NCBI RefSeq assembly: GCF_025960875.1
Contig: NZ_JAODLR010000002.1
Location: forward strand, 124,001 to 188,000
From: Crystallibacter permensis
Lineage (GTDB): Bacteria > Actinomycetota > Actinomycetes > Actinomycetales > Micrococcaceae
Length of the DNA: 64,000 bases
Direction of reading: 5' to 3'
Below, one piece after another: positions 18,243 through 27,498 of the stretch. The notes beneath the pieces are model-generated. The model saw nothing but the letters and a program-made list of their open reading frames with translations, did no database searches and had not been told where the DNA came from. Positions within the stretch are counted from its first letter, which is position 1; every line of letters begins with the position of its first letter. The position numbers and the translations under genes are program-made.

Positions 18243-18449
18243 TCCCCTGATTTCGGTTGAATGTCGCCCGGCATGGCCCCCAACACCGGTCGTGTTGCTG
18301 ACGTTAGTCGAGGGATTCCCGGGCCGGAAGAGCGCACAACCAGTTCGCCCTGCGAGGAGGGAAAATCGCCGTCAGGGGTTGACAAAACCTTGTGCCGGAC
18401 TCGGAAACTCAGTCCGAACTCGAGCCGCGGCGATCCGGGCTAAGCCCGC

Positions 18450-19475
18450 TCAATCCTCCGCGGGAGTGGCCGTGGCGAAGGCGATGGTGGCGTGTGCCAG
18501 GGCGTCCGCCATTTCCTCGAGCAGGTCCGTGTCCACGTTCTCGATTGTGTCGCAGGACTCGTGGTAGCAAATGTCGTATGCCACTCCCGCCTCGCCGCCG
18601 AAGTCCTGCACTTCCGCCCCGCTCTTGGTGCCCGCGTCGCCGGTGAAGAGCCCGCCGGCGGGAATGCCTGCCTTGACGAAGGCTGTGTAGTCGGAGTCGC
18701 CGTCTTCGAACGGAGTGGGCAGCACCTCCAGTCCGCGGTCAGCAAAATAGTCGACGAAAACGTCCTCAATCTCATCCGAACCATTGGGCGCGTTGTCGCC
18801 GAAAGTCGAGCCGTCGCCGTCGTGCACAAATCGCACGCCGTTGGGTGAGGCCACCATATCCAGGTTCAGGTAGACCGCATGCTGCCGGGTCTCGCTGCCG
18901 CTGAGTTCGTCCACGTAATGCTGCGATCCGTTCAGCCCCTCCTCCTCGCCGCCCCAGAACGCGAACCGCACCTTATTGGCCGGCTCGGTCCCGGAGTCCG
19001 CCATCCGCAGCGCCGTTTCGAGGATGGCGCCCACCCCGCTGGCGTTGTCGTTGATGCCGGGCCCGCGGCGCACCGAATCCAGATGCCCGCCCACCACAAT
19101 GACGTGCTCGTCGCTGCCGCCGGTTTCCGCGAGGATGTTGAACGTCTCGACTTCCTCGCCGTCGTCCCTGTATGTGAAATGCTGGCGCACAGGGTTATAC
19201 CCGGCCGCGCGCAGCTGCTCCTCGACATACCGGGCGGATTCCTCGTAGCCGGAACTGCCGGCGGCCCGGTGGCCGCCGTTGGCATCGGCCACGTCCTGCA
19301 GCGCCTCGAGGTGGTCCATGATGTCCCGGGCGTTGACAGCCTCGCGCAGCGCACCGGTGTCAGCGCTGTGCGTGGGAACCAGCGGCGGCGGAGCGGCGGA
19401 ACAACCTGCAAGAACAACGACGGCGGCCGCGGCCGCTGCGGCAACACCTGCCCGGACACCTCTATGCATTTTCAT
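18450..19475 (-). CDS. M28 aminopeptidase lipoprotein
   Basis: A 341-residue paralogue of the 16716-18242 protein without the PA insert. The lipobox is VVVLAGCSA, so it is anchored to the outer face of the membrane. Metal ligands are present in GGHLDSV, INDNASG, GGEEEGL, LDMVASP and CYHESCD. Length fits a minimal M28 exopeptidase. It is the upstream member of a two-gene aminopeptidase tandem that probably arose by duplication. Confidence 0.9.
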   Translation of the reverse strand: MKMHRGVRAGVAAAAAAAVVVLAGCSAAPPPLVPTHSADTGALREAVNARDIMDHLEALQDVADANGGHRAAGSSGYEESARYVEEQLRAAGYNPVRQHFTYRDDGEEVETFNILAETGGSDEHVIVVGGHLDSVRRGPGINDNASGVGAILETALRMADSGTEPANKVRFAFWGGEEEGLNGSQHYVDELSGSETRQHAVYLNLDMVASPNGVRFVHDGDGSTFGDNAPNGSDEIEDVFVDYFADRGLEVLPTPFEDGDSDYTAFVKAGIPAGGLFTGDAGTKSGAEVQDFGGEAGVAYDICYHESCDTIENVDTDLLEEMADALAHATIAFATATPAED

Positions 19476-19499
19476 GGATGTTCCCCCTTGCGATGAAAC

Positions 19500-20354
19500 T
19501 TAGCGCATCTGCACGACCGGCGGAAGTACTTTCTGCGTCAAACCCAGGCACAGCCAGAAGCACACCGCATAAGCGCCCAGAACCGCGGCGGAGACGAGCG
19601 ACGACGGCGAGAAATCCGTCCCGGCCGAGGCGTCCTGCAGCACCCCGCCCAGCAGCAGGAACAGGCCGCCGGCGGCCGTCACTGCTCCGGGCGCCAGCAC
19701 GCTGGCGATCAGGACCACGGCCACGCCTGCGATCGCCCAGATCCAGCCGACCCCGGGCAGCTCCAGCGTCGCCAGGCCGGTGGGCGCGAGGCAGAAGGTC
19801 AGCAACACCAGGGCGGCATAAGTGCACATTCCCACGTCAAGGATGCAGCCGTGGCTGCCCATTTTGTGCAGCGTATTGGGCAGGACCGCGATGAACGCAG
19901 CGGCCAGCAGGGCAATGTACGCCGCCGTCCAGAAGGGGCGCGGCAGCCCGGCTGCGGAGGACTGCACCGCCAGCTCAAAGTAAGCAGTGCTCGCGTAGAA
20001 CAGCGCGGCCGCGGCGATGATGAACTCGATGAAAGACCGGACAAGGTGCAGGCTGCCCGACCGCGCGGGCCGCTGCCGGACGAAGCTGCAGAAAAGCCCG
20101 TAAACAGCGCCGGCCGCCAGGCCTGCCCCGATCATCTCCGAGGTCCCGCCGCCGGTAAGCCCGGCGAACAGGGCCGTTGCCATGACGCCGGTGAAAAACG
20201 TGGACGGCAGCATGGCAGGATCGGTCTTCAGCAGCCGCGGCGGTTTGCGCTGCAGCGCGAAAAACAGGAACACCAGGGCCAGACACAGCACACCGACCAG
20301 GACCGTTCCGTTGTCCGCGGCGGCATGGACGCGCGCGCTCATGAATCCGGTCAT
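19500..20354 (-). CDS. Polytopic membrane protein of unknown function
   Basis: A 284-residue protein with eight or nine hydrophobic helices, starting with VLVGVLCLALVFLFFAL. No conserved transporter motif is recognised; cysteines and glycines cluster in HKMGSHGCILDVGMC. Two in-frame ATGs (20354 and 20342) are possible starts and neither has a strong ribosome site. It ends 24 bases before the M28 lipoprotein start, so they may be cotranscribed. The 282 bases between it and the divergent ugd gene hold no supported gene. Confidence 0.65.
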   Translation of the reverse strand: MTGFMSARVHAAADNGTVLVGVLCLALVFLFFALQRKPPRLLKTDPAMLPSTFFTGVMATALFAGLTGGGTSEMIGAGLAAGAVYGLFCSFVRQRPARSGSLHLVRSFIEFIIAAAALFYASTAYFELAVQSSAAGLPRPFWTAAYIALLAAAFIAVLPNTLHKMGSHGCILDVGMCTYAALVLLTFCLAPTGLATLELPGVGWIWAIAGVAVVLIASVLAPGAVTAAGGLFLLLGGVLQDASAGTDFSPSSLVSAAVLGAYAVCFWLCLGLTQKVLPPVVQMR

Positions 20355-20636
20355 GGCAACACCAGCTGTTCTGCACAACTGGCTGTTCGATACTTCTGTC
20401 CAGACGGATGGATGGCACTTTGGACGCGAAAAAGTACAGACATATGAGTTCCCCAACTCCCCACTAATCGCCCATCGCATGACCGTCCCCAGATGGCACA
20501 AGCGTTTAGGCTTGTCCACACCCTAAAGCATGAACCTCAAGGTCCCCTCAAGTTCCGTGCCGTTTTAATCTTCTCTTCATGTTTGCGGGATACTGTCAAT
20601 AGGGTTTTTCCAAGAAGTCTCGTTCAAAGGATCTGT

Positions 20637-21950
20637 ATGCGTATCTCCGTCATTGGCTGTGGTTACCTAGGCGCCGTCCACGCGGCTTCCATGGCCAAGC
20701 TCGGTCATGAAGTCGTTGGCATCGATGTAGACCAGCGCAAGATCACCGAGCTCCAGGCAGGACGCGCACCGTTCTTCGAGCCCGGCCTGCCGGAACTGCT
20801 GACCGAGGTCCAGGAGACCGGCCGGCTGAAGTTCAGCACGTCAATGGCCGACGCCGAAGGCGCCCAGGTCCACTTCGTCTGCGTCGGCACCCCGCAGCGC
20901 AAGGGCGAATACGCCGCGGACCTGACCTACGTCGACTCCGCGTTCTACGAACTCATCCCGTACCTGCACGAAGGCGACATCGCCGTCGGCAAATCCACCG
21001 TTCCCGTGGGCACCGCCGCCCGCCTGGCCGACATGGTCGCCGCCAAGGCACCCGGCGCCGTCCTCGCCTGGAACCCGGAGTTCCTGCGCGAAGGCCACGC
21101 CGTGAAGGACACCCTCACCCCGGACCGCTTCGTCTACGGCGTCCCGGCCGGTGAGAACGGCGCACGTGCCACCGCCGCCCTGGACGAGGTCTACGCCACC
21201 CCGCTCTCCAACGACACCCCGCGCCTCGTGGTCGACTACGCCACCGCCGAGCTGGTCAAGACCGCCGCGAACTCCTTCCTGGCCACGAAGATCTCCTTCA
21301 TCAACGCCATGGCCGAGGTCTGCGAAGCCGCCGGCGCCGACGTGACCGCCCTGGCCGACGCCATCGGCATGGACGAGCGGATCGGCCGCAAGTTCCTCAA
21401 CGCCGGCGTCGGTTTCGGCGGCGGCTGCCTGCCCAAGGACATCCGCGCCTTTATGGCCCGCGCCGGCGAACTCGGCGCCGACCAGGCCCTGACCTTCCTG
21501 CGCGAAGTGGACGCGATCAACATGCGCCGCCGCTCCCGCGTGGTCGAGCTGACCCGCGAACTCGTCGGCGGCTCCCTGATCGGCAAACGCATCACCGTCC
21601 TGGGCGCTGCATTCAAACCCGAGTCCGACGACGTGCGCGACTCCCCCGCGCTCAGTGTCGCCCAGCAGCTCCAGCTCCAGGGCGCCACCGTCACCGTCAC
21701 GGACCCCGAAGCGCTGCCCAACGCCAAGGGCCGCTTCCCCGAACTGTCCTACGAACCCGACACCAAGACTGCGCTGGCCAAGGCCCACGCCCTGGTACTC
21801 CTGACCGAATGGAAGGAATACCGCGAACTGGACCCGGCCGCCGTCGCCAATCTCGTCGACGAGAAGAGCATCCTCGACGGCCGCAACGTCCTCGACGCCG
21901 CCATCTGGCGCGAGGCCGGCTGGACCTACAAGGGAATCGGCCGCCCCTGA
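20637..21950 (+). CDS. ugd: UDP-glucose 6-dehydrogenase
   Basis: A 437-residue NAD-dependent enzyme that oxidises UDP-glucose to UDP-glucuronate for surface polysaccharides. The N-terminal Rossmann motif is ISVIGCGYLGAVHA. The catalytic cysteine is in GFGGGCLPKD, and the conserved KTAANSFLATKISFINA and GAAFKPESDDVRDSP motifs are present. ATG at 20637 has AAAGGA upstream. It is followed 23 bases later by the HNH nuclease gene. Confidence 0.95.
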   Translation: MRISVIGCGYLGAVHAASMAKLGHEVVGIDVDQRKITELQAGRAPFFEPGLPELLTEVQETGRLKFSTSMADAEGAQVHFVCVGTPQRKGEYAADLTYVDSAFYELIPYLHEGDIAVGKSTVPVGTAARLADMVAAKAPGAVLAWNPEFLREGHAVKDTLTPDRFVYGVPAGENGARATAALDEVYATPLSNDTPRLVVDYATAELVKTAANSFLATKISFINAMAEVCEAAGADVTALADAIGMDERIGRKFLNAGVGFGGGCLPKDIRAFMARAGELGADQALTFLREVDAINMRRRSRVVELTRELVGGSLIGKRITVLGAAFKPESDDVRDSPALSVAQQLQLQGATVTVTDPEALPNAKGRFPELSYEPDTKTALAKAHALVLLTEWKEYRELDPAAVANLVDEKSILDGRNVLDAAIWREAGWTYKGIGRP

Positions 21951-21973
21951 CCCCGACGGCCGGGGAGGAACCC

Positions 21974-22873
21974 ATGAACGCGATCGTCCTCGGCTGGGAT
22001 CCTGCCGATTGGGATGCTTGGCAACCGGCCTTCCCCGAGGTAGTGGAGCTTGTCGCCGAAACCGGCGGGTTCCGGACCAACTGGAGCCTTGGCTTTCCTC
22101 AGGATCCCGTTTGGCAGGCAGAGACTTCCCCGGGCGCCGAGGTGTGGCTGCTGCTCACCGGCGGGAAGGACCGCGGACTGATCGGCCATGGCGTGGTGGG
22201 ACCGGACGGGGCTTCCGGGCATGGCAACGCGGACCCCCAACCAGGCTCCGCCGTCGACGTCGTTTTCGACGCCCTCCTGCGCCAGGGCGAACATGTTCCC
22301 CGCGACGAGCTGGCCAGCCGCGTTCCCGGCATGCCGTGGGACTCGGTCCGCGGCTGGGGCGAGCCTATCCCGCCCGCCGAACTTCCCGCGCTGCGCGATG
22401 TCTGGGCCGATTATGCAGGGCCGTCGCAGTTTGAGCCGACGCTGGCCGTGCCGGGTGCGCTTCCGGATGAGGCCCTGCTGAAGGTTTCCGCCAACCGGTA
22501 CGAAGTCGGTCCGCAGGCGAGAACGGCCTGCATCCGCCACCACGGATCCAGCTGCGCGGCCTGCGGTTTCAATTTCGCAGCGGCCTACGGCGGGCTCGGC
22601 AAAGACTACATCCAGGTCCACCACATCGTTCCGGCCGCCGAACAGGGCGCGGACTATCAGCTGGATCCGCTGACCGATCTGGTACCGCTCTGCGCCAACT
22701 GCCACGTGATGGCGCACCAACGCACGCCCGTGGCCTACTCCCCCGCAGAACTGAGACGCTTGATGGCGGCCCCGCCGCACATTTCCGGTTCGGTGCTGAG
22801 CCCGGAGGAAGAATCGGCCCAGCGGGATGCCGCCCGGCTGCTGCAGATCAAGGGCACCGGAAACCAGGACTGA
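21974..22873 (+). CDS. HNH endonuclease-domain protein
   Basis: A 299-residue protein with a C-terminal HNH zinc-finger nuclease module at about residues 185-260: CAACGF, the catalytic QVHHIVP, and CANCH. The upstream 170 residues have no recognised domain but include a segment ending RYEVGPQARTACIRHHG that matches the linker of McrA-like HNH proteins. Its target is not evident; it may be a solitary restriction enzyme. GGGGAGGAA lies upstream of the ATG, 23 bases after ugd. They may share a transcript although the functions look unrelated. Confidence 0.85.
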   Translation: MNAIVLGWDPADWDAWQPAFPEVVELVAETGGFRTNWSLGFPQDPVWQAETSPGAEVWLLLTGGKDRGLIGHGVVGPDGASGHGNADPQPGSAVDVVFDALLRQGEHVPRDELASRVPGMPWDSVRGWGEPIPPAELPALRDVWADYAGPSQFEPTLAVPGALPDEALLKVSANRYEVGPQARTACIRHHGSSCAACGFNFAAAYGGLGKDYIQVHHIVPAAEQGADYQLDPLTDLVPLCANCHVMAHQRTPVAYSPAELRRLMAAPPHISGSVLSPEEESAQRDAARLLQIKGTGNQD

Positions 22874-22882
22874 CCCGACGGG

Positions 22883-23161
22883 CTACACGTTGCTGCTTTC
22901 GCCGAGGACCCGCAGCCGCTCCTGGTATTCGTCCAACGTGATCTGGCCGTGGGCCAGCCTCTGGTCCAGGATCTGCCGTGCCACGCTTCGGGGCGGCGGC
23001 GCATGATGCGTTGCTGCCGGGGTCAACAGGTACGGCTCCTGCCCGCCACGGGTGGTGGTCACAAAGGCCCGCACCACCATGACAGCCAGCAGCACCACAA
23101 CCATCAGCAACACCAGGCCGAAAAGCCACGCTCCTCCGACTAAGAACCATTCTGCATTCAT
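22883..23161 (-). CDS. SHOCT-domain small membrane protein
   Basis: A 92-residue protein with one strong N-terminal transmembrane helix (about residues 6-32) and a C-terminal SHOCT helix pair (ILDQRLAHGQITLDEYQERL). SHOCT domains are short oligomerisation modules found in many actinobacterial membrane proteins. The ATG at 23161 follows GAGGGAG. It converges with the HNH gene. Confidence 0.75.
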   Translation of the reverse strand: MNAEWFLVGGAWLFGLVLLMVVVLLAVMVVRAFVTTTRGGQEPYLLTPAATHHAPPPRSVARQILDQRLAHGQITLDEYQERLRVLGESSNV

Positions 23162-23443
23162 TGCAATGCATCTCCCTCGACGCGGAAGCAACCTTGCCAT
23201 AGAGCCGCGGACAATGTCGCCCCTGAACGGTATTCCTTATAGCCAGATTACCCATCTCCGCTGACGAGATACAGGGGTGCGCGTGCCACCGCAACGTAAA
23301 CGTTGCAACATAACTTTTTCCCAAGCACCGGGACGAAGAATGGCACCGGAGCGCAGTAACAACTGCACCCACCGTATTCATTGACACCACTTGCAGAAGC
23401 AGCGCACGGTAGAGACACCGACAGCGCTGTTTCAGGGGGCAGC

Positions 23444-25543
23444 ATGAGTTTCAGATCCAGGTCAGGCACGGAACCAACCGGGCCGGCAGTATGGCGCCGG
23501 ACCGGCATCGCGGTGGCCGTTGCGGCATCGTTGGCCGCGGGCCTGACTGTCCTGCCGGGAACTGCTGCCCTCGCAGCGCCCGATCCGCGGTTGTTCGAAT
23601 CCCAGCCCGGCGCGGCGAGCGTGGGCGATAAGTACTTCCCGCAGGCCGGCAACGGCGGCTACGACGTCAAGCACTACCAATTGGACCTGTCCTACCATCC
23701 GCCCACGGACAAGCTGGACGGCATTGCCACCATCAGCGCCCGTGCCGCCCAGGATCTTTCCTCCTTCCACCTGGACCTGCGCGGTCTCTCGGTGGAGTCA
23801 GTCGAGGTCAACGGCCTCTCTGCCTACTGGTCCGTTCCGGAGGACGGCGAACTGAAGGTACAGTCGCCGCAGAATATCCGCAAGGGCGACAAGTTCACCG
23901 TGGCCGTCAAGTACTCGGGCGTACCCAAAACCATCAAGGAGCCAGGCCTGGCCGGCTTCATCCACACCGAAACCGGCGCCACGGTCACCGGCCACCCGCT
24001 GACTGCGCCCACCTGGTTCCCGTCCAACAACCACCCGCGGGACAAGGCCACCTACACCTACAACATCTCCGTGCCGGACGGCTGGGAAGCCCTCGCCAAC
24101 GGCGCGCTGACCGACAAGAAGTCCAAGAGCGGCCGGACCACGTGGACGTGGGAAGCCAAGGAGCAGCTGCCGGCGTACCTGGCCTCGATGAGCGTCGGCG
24201 AGTTCGAGATCGATTCCTATGCCAAGGACGGCATCGACTACTGGGACGCGCTGGATCCGGAACTGAAGTCCGTCATCACGCCGCGCAACGGCAACGGCCT
24301 GGCCTGGTCCCACACCTCGGACGCCTCCTACAAGCGGCTCAGCCGCACCATCAGCATTCCCAACGACGGCGCCGAGCTGTCCTTCTGGCTTGAGCGCGAT
24401 ACGGAACCGGGCTGGGACTTCGCGTTCGTGGAGGCCCGCACTGCTGGCACCGAGGACTGGACCACGCTCAAGGACACTACCGGCCACGCCACCGCCGACA
24501 CCGGCCTGGCCTGCCCCGCCTGGCACGAGGTGCACCCGTTCCTCAAGCATTACCAAACCGACGACGGCGAGGGCGGCTGCACGGCCGAAGGCACCTCGGG
24601 TAAGTGGTGGGCTGCCAGCGGCACCAGCGACGGCTGGGAGAAGTGGGAGTTCGATCTGTCCGCCTACAAGGGCACGGACGTGGAGCTCTCCATCACCTAC
24701 GCCAGCGACATCAACGGCCAGCGCGACGGCGTGCTGATCGAGGACATCATCGTCTCCACCGACGAGGGCACCACGTCCTTCGAGAACGACCGCAACCGGG
24801 ACCGGCTGGAAGGCTGGACCGTTCCCGGTGCGCCGGAAGGCAGCCCGGGCAACGAGGATGACTGGGAAGCGGGCGTTTCCACTCCGGTCTCCATTGGCGC
24901 CAGGGTGGAAAAGGGACTGGCCCGCCAGCCCGAAATCATCGGTTTCCTGGCCGACAATTTCGGTGACTATCCCGCGGAGGCCGCGGGCGGCGTCGTTAGT
25001 GGAATTGACGGTCTGGGGTTTGCCTTGGAGAGCCAGAGCCGGCCGACCTACTCCGAAGACTGGTTCTACGATCCGGCCAGCGCCGACTCGATGATGGTGC
25101 ACCAACTCGCGCACCAGTGGTTCGGCGGCAGCCTGTCGCTCGCCTCGTGGCGGGATGCCTGGCTGGCGGACGGTTTCGCCACCTACGCGCAGTGGCTGTG
25201 GAATGAGGAACAGAATCTCGGCAAGGCCCGGGATGCGTTCGAATTCTACGGCGGCATTCCGGACGACGATCCCTTCTGGGACCTGCGCATCTCCGATCCG
25301 GGAGCGGACCGCGTCTTCGACGCCTCGGTGCAGGCCCGCGGCGCGATGGTGCTGCACGCACTGCGCGAGGAGCTCGGCGACAAGACATTCTTCCCGCTGC
25401 TGAAGGCCTGGAGTACCGGGAAAGCCGGCAAGGTTGTCTCCACGAAACAGTTCATCCAGTTTGCCGAGCAGTACTCGGGGCAGGACCTGACGGAACTCTT
25501 CGACACCTGGCTCTTCACCCCCGGGAAGCCCGGCGAGCTGTGA
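23444..25543 (+). CDS. Secreted M1-family protein with jelly-roll insert and altered catalytic motif
   Basis: A 699-residue exported protein (signal to about ALAAP, residue 46) of the M1 aminopeptidase family. The N-terminal beta-saddle ends near residue 260. A beta-sandwich of immune-inhibitor-A type (about 265-475) is inserted before the catalytic region. The zinc motif reads HQLAHQWFGG (His553, Gln554, His557) instead of HELAH, and the third ligand is Asp576 (ADGFATY) instead of Glu. Loss of the general-base Glu should abolish hydrolysis, so it may be a pseudo-peptidase or binding protein. The Gln codon is CAA at 25103-25105. The ATG follows CAGGGGGC. Confidence 0.85.
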   Translation: MSFRSRSGTEPTGPAVWRRTGIAVAVAASLAAGLTVLPGTAALAAPDPRLFESQPGAASVGDKYFPQAGNGGYDVKHYQLDLSYHPPTDKLDGIATISARAAQDLSSFHLDLRGLSVESVEVNGLSAYWSVPEDGELKVQSPQNIRKGDKFTVAVKYSGVPKTIKEPGLAGFIHTETGATVTGHPLTAPTWFPSNNHPRDKATYTYNISVPDGWEALANGALTDKKSKSGRTTWTWEAKEQLPAYLASMSVGEFEIDSYAKDGIDYWDALDPELKSVITPRNGNGLAWSHTSDASYKRLSRTISIPNDGAELSFWLERDTEPGWDFAFVEARTAGTEDWTTLKDTTGHATADTGLACPAWHEVHPFLKHYQTDDGEGGCTAEGTSGKWWAASGTSDGWEKWEFDLSAYKGTDVELSITYASDINGQRDGVLIEDIIVSTDEGTTSFENDRNRDRLEGWTVPGAPEGSPGNEDDWEAGVSTPVSIGARVEKGLARQPEIIGFLADNFGDYPAEAAGGVVSGIDGLGFALESQSRPTYSEDWFYDPASADSMMVHQLAHQWFGGSLSLASWRDAWLADGFATYAQWLWNEEQNLGKARDAFEFYGGIPDDDPFWDLRISDPGADRVFDASVQARGAMVLHALREELGDKTFFPLLKAWSTGKAGKVVSTKQFIQFAEQYSGQDLTELFDTWLFTPGKPGEL

Positions 25544-25658
25544 CGCGATCAGGTAACGGCGGGCCACCCGCGGTATCGAAACGACAACACCAGCGTGTTT
25601 CCGCCACCCATGCCACAGCCAAGGCCTACAGTGGCTTTACCTTTCCTGGGGAGGAAAA

Positions 25659-25868
25659 ATGTCACATGAACAAAACCTGGACATCGGCAACTTCCTGACA
25701 GTATCGGACGTCGCCGCCCGGCTCAATGTCAGCAAGATGACCGTGTACCGCCTGGTGCACTCCGGCGAGATGCCGGCCGTCCACATCGGCCACTCATTCC
25801 GGATCAACGAGACGGCGGTCGCGGACTATCTTGCGGACGCCGCAGTGGAGGCCGACCCGTCGAGCTAG
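25659..25868 (+). CDS. Excisionase-family helix-turn-helix protein
   Basis: A 69-residue DNA-binding protein of the MerR/excisionase fold (HTH_17 type): LTVSDVAARLNVSKMTVYRL, then a short beta-wing GEMPAVHIGHSFRI. Such proteins act as transcription factors or recombination directionality factors; no integrase is nearby, so a regulator is more likely. GGGGAGGAAAA upstream of ATG. Confidence 0.85.
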   Translation: MSHEQNLDIGNFLTVSDVAARLNVSKMTVYRLVHSGEMPAVHIGHSFRINETAVADYLADAAVEADPSS

Positions 25869-25945
25869 CACCGGGGGCGCCACATCCGTGCCAGCCAGTA
25901 GGATGGACTCTGATCCCAACCGAGACCGATCTTTGGAGTCCACCT

Positions 25946-26446
25946 ATGGCCTTGAGCGCCTCCACCAACCTGTCCCACCCTGTTGCCGAGGTTACCGAGA
26001 CCTTTGTCAGCGCGGACTTCCTCCGCCACATCAGCGAGATGGTCGGCGGCAGCCTGGTCTCCGTGCAGCAGGAGGGCGACGTCGATGGTCCCTTCACGCT
26101 CACCGTGGTCCGGAACATTCCCACCACCCGGCTCCCGGACATCGCGCGCAAGATGCTGGGCGAGTTCCTGAACGTGACGCAGACCGAGCAGTGGCAGGCC
26201 CCGGAGGCCGACGGTTCCCGGACCGTTAACGTCGGCGTCAAGATTGCCGGTGCTCCCGTGGACGTGGCCGCGGTGCAGAAGCTGGTTTCCGAAGGCGCTT
26301 CCACCCGCGTGGATCTCGAAGGTGAAGTCACCTCCGGCATCCCGTTCCTGGGCGGCAAGATCGCCTCTGCGGCCGAGCCGATGCTGGGCAAGGCGCTGCG
26401 GATCCAGGCGGAGCAGGCCGAAGCCTGGATCGCCGGCCGGGCATAG
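25946..26446 (+). CDS. DUF2505 family protein
   Basis: A 166-residue protein of the actinobacterial DUF2505 family, related in fold to START/SRPBCC lipid-binding domains. The pattern HPVAEVTETFVSADFL at the N-terminus and TSGIPFLGGKIASAAEPML near the C-terminus are typical. Function unknown. The ATG follows GGAGTCC. Confidence 0.8.
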   Translation: MALSASTNLSHPVAEVTETFVSADFLRHISEMVGGSLVSVQQEGDVDGPFTLTVVRNIPTTRLPDIARKMLGEFLNVTQTEQWQAPEADGSRTVNVGVKIAGAPVDVAAVQKLVSEGASTRVDLEGEVTSGIPFLGGKIASAAEPMLGKALRIQAEQAEAWIAGRA

Positions 26447-26458
26447 GGCTTACAGACT

Positions 26459-26680
26459 GTGAACGTACCTGCTGCCCTGGCCTGGATCCTGGTCTTCGCC
26501 GGCTTGTGGAGCGTCATCGCCTGGGTGCCGTTCCTGCTCCAAGTCTGGAAGGACCCGCGGTCCAAGGACGACAAGGGCAATATGACCAGCTACCTCACCA
26601 CACGGTTCATGCTCATCACCACGTCGATGATCCTGGGCATCGCCACCCTGGTCATCGGCTTCCGGCTCATGGCGGGCTAG
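26459..26680 (+). CDS. SCO4848 family membrane protein
   Basis: A 73-residue protein with two transmembrane helices and a central WKDPRSKDDKGN loop, matching the small actinobacterial SCO4848 family. It begins with GTG at 26459, 12 bases after the DUF2505 gene, an arrangement seen in other actinobacteria. Function unknown. Confidence 0.75.
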   Translation: MNVPAALAWILVFAGLWSVIAWVPFLLQVWKDPRSKDDKGNMTSYLTTRFMLITTSMILGIATLVIGFRLMAG

Positions 26681-26707
26681 CTTTTCTTCTGCCTGGCTGA
26701 TTTTTCA

Positions 26708-26775
26708 CGAGAACGTCCCTGACGAACCAGATCGTCCCTCCCACGAGGGCGGCGGTACCGGCAGGGACGTTCTCG
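26708..26775. repeat. Inverted repeat between convergent genes
   Basis: A perfect 14-base inverted repeat, CGAGAACGTCCCTG at 26708-26721 and its complement at 26762-26775, with a 40-base loop. The loop contains a smaller CCCTC/GAGGG hairpin. It lies between convergent genes and may act as a bidirectional terminator, although the loop is long and no T-tract follows directly. Confidence 0.5.
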
Positions 26776-26792
26776 CGTTTCCCAGGGGCCGG

Positions 26793-27485
26793 TCATACGG
26801 CGTCCGCCCCCTTCCTGCCGATTCTGCGGGTGATCACCACGGCGGGGATGATGAGCAGCCACATATACATGGCCGCATCCGTGTGGAAGAACGCTACCGG
26901 GATGCTCAGCACAAACACCAGCGGCACCGGCAGGATGGACCAGAACACGTACCGGTACATAGCCCGGTCCACGTCCTCGGTCATTAGCTTTGCCCGCCAC
27001 GCATGCATCCAGATCAGGTTCAGCATGACAAAAACGGCCGCCGTCACGCTCGCATAGAGAACCGCCGGCCACGGTGAAATCTCCCCGCCATAGTTGCTCA
27101 GGAAACTGGTAGGCATCGGCAGGACCGCAATGAAGAACAGCAGAAGCAGGTTCAGCCACTGCAGACGGGCATCATAACGCCGGATGACAACGAATTTTCG
27201 GTGGTGGTTCATCCAGGCGGTGCTGATCACGGCGAAGCTGACGGCATAGGCGAAGAACTCCAGCGTGGCCGCCAGCAGGGCAGCGCCCAAGTGCTCCTGA
27301 TCCAGTCCTTCGGGAATGATGATTTCCAGCACCAGCAGCGTCATGGCGATGGCAAAGACCGCGTCGCTGAAAAACACCAGCCGCTCGAGGGAGGCACCGG
27401 AGCCGAAGAGCTTCCGGTGCCGCTCCCGCAATCCTTCGCGGCGCTCCGGCTCTCCTTCCTGCCCTGCGCCGGTGCCCTCCGTCAA
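26793..27485 (-). CDS. TMEM175/DUF1211 family potassium channel-like protein
   Basis: A 230-residue membrane protein with six helices. The first carries the family signature RLVFFSDAVFAIAMT (R-x(3)-FSDAVxAIxxT), found in bacterial TMEM175 channels that conduct K+. The start is TTG at 27485, 13 bases after the subtilase gene's stop, which suggests cotranscription. N-terminal 30 residues are highly charged. Confidence 0.85.
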   Translation of the reverse strand: MTEGTGAGQEGEPERREGLRERHRKLFGSGASLERLVFFSDAVFAIAMTLLVLEIIIPEGLDQEHLGAALLAATLEFFAYAVSFAVISTAWMNHHRKFVVIRRYDARLQWLNLLLLFFIAVLPMPTSFLSNYGGEISPWPAVLYASVTAAVFVMLNLIWMHAWRAKLMTEDVDRAMYRYVFWSILPVPLVFVLSIPVAFFHTDAAMYMWLLIIPAVVITRRIGRKGADAV

Positions 27486-27498
27486 GGCCAGCCTCAGG

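Noticed and set aside
20841-21788. Minus-strand frame rich in Gly and Val (315 codons)
   Set aside because: Antisense to ugd; composition follows the complementary codons.
23798-25567. Long minus-strand frame (589 codons)
   Set aside because: Antisense to the M1-family gene; no domain and biased composition.
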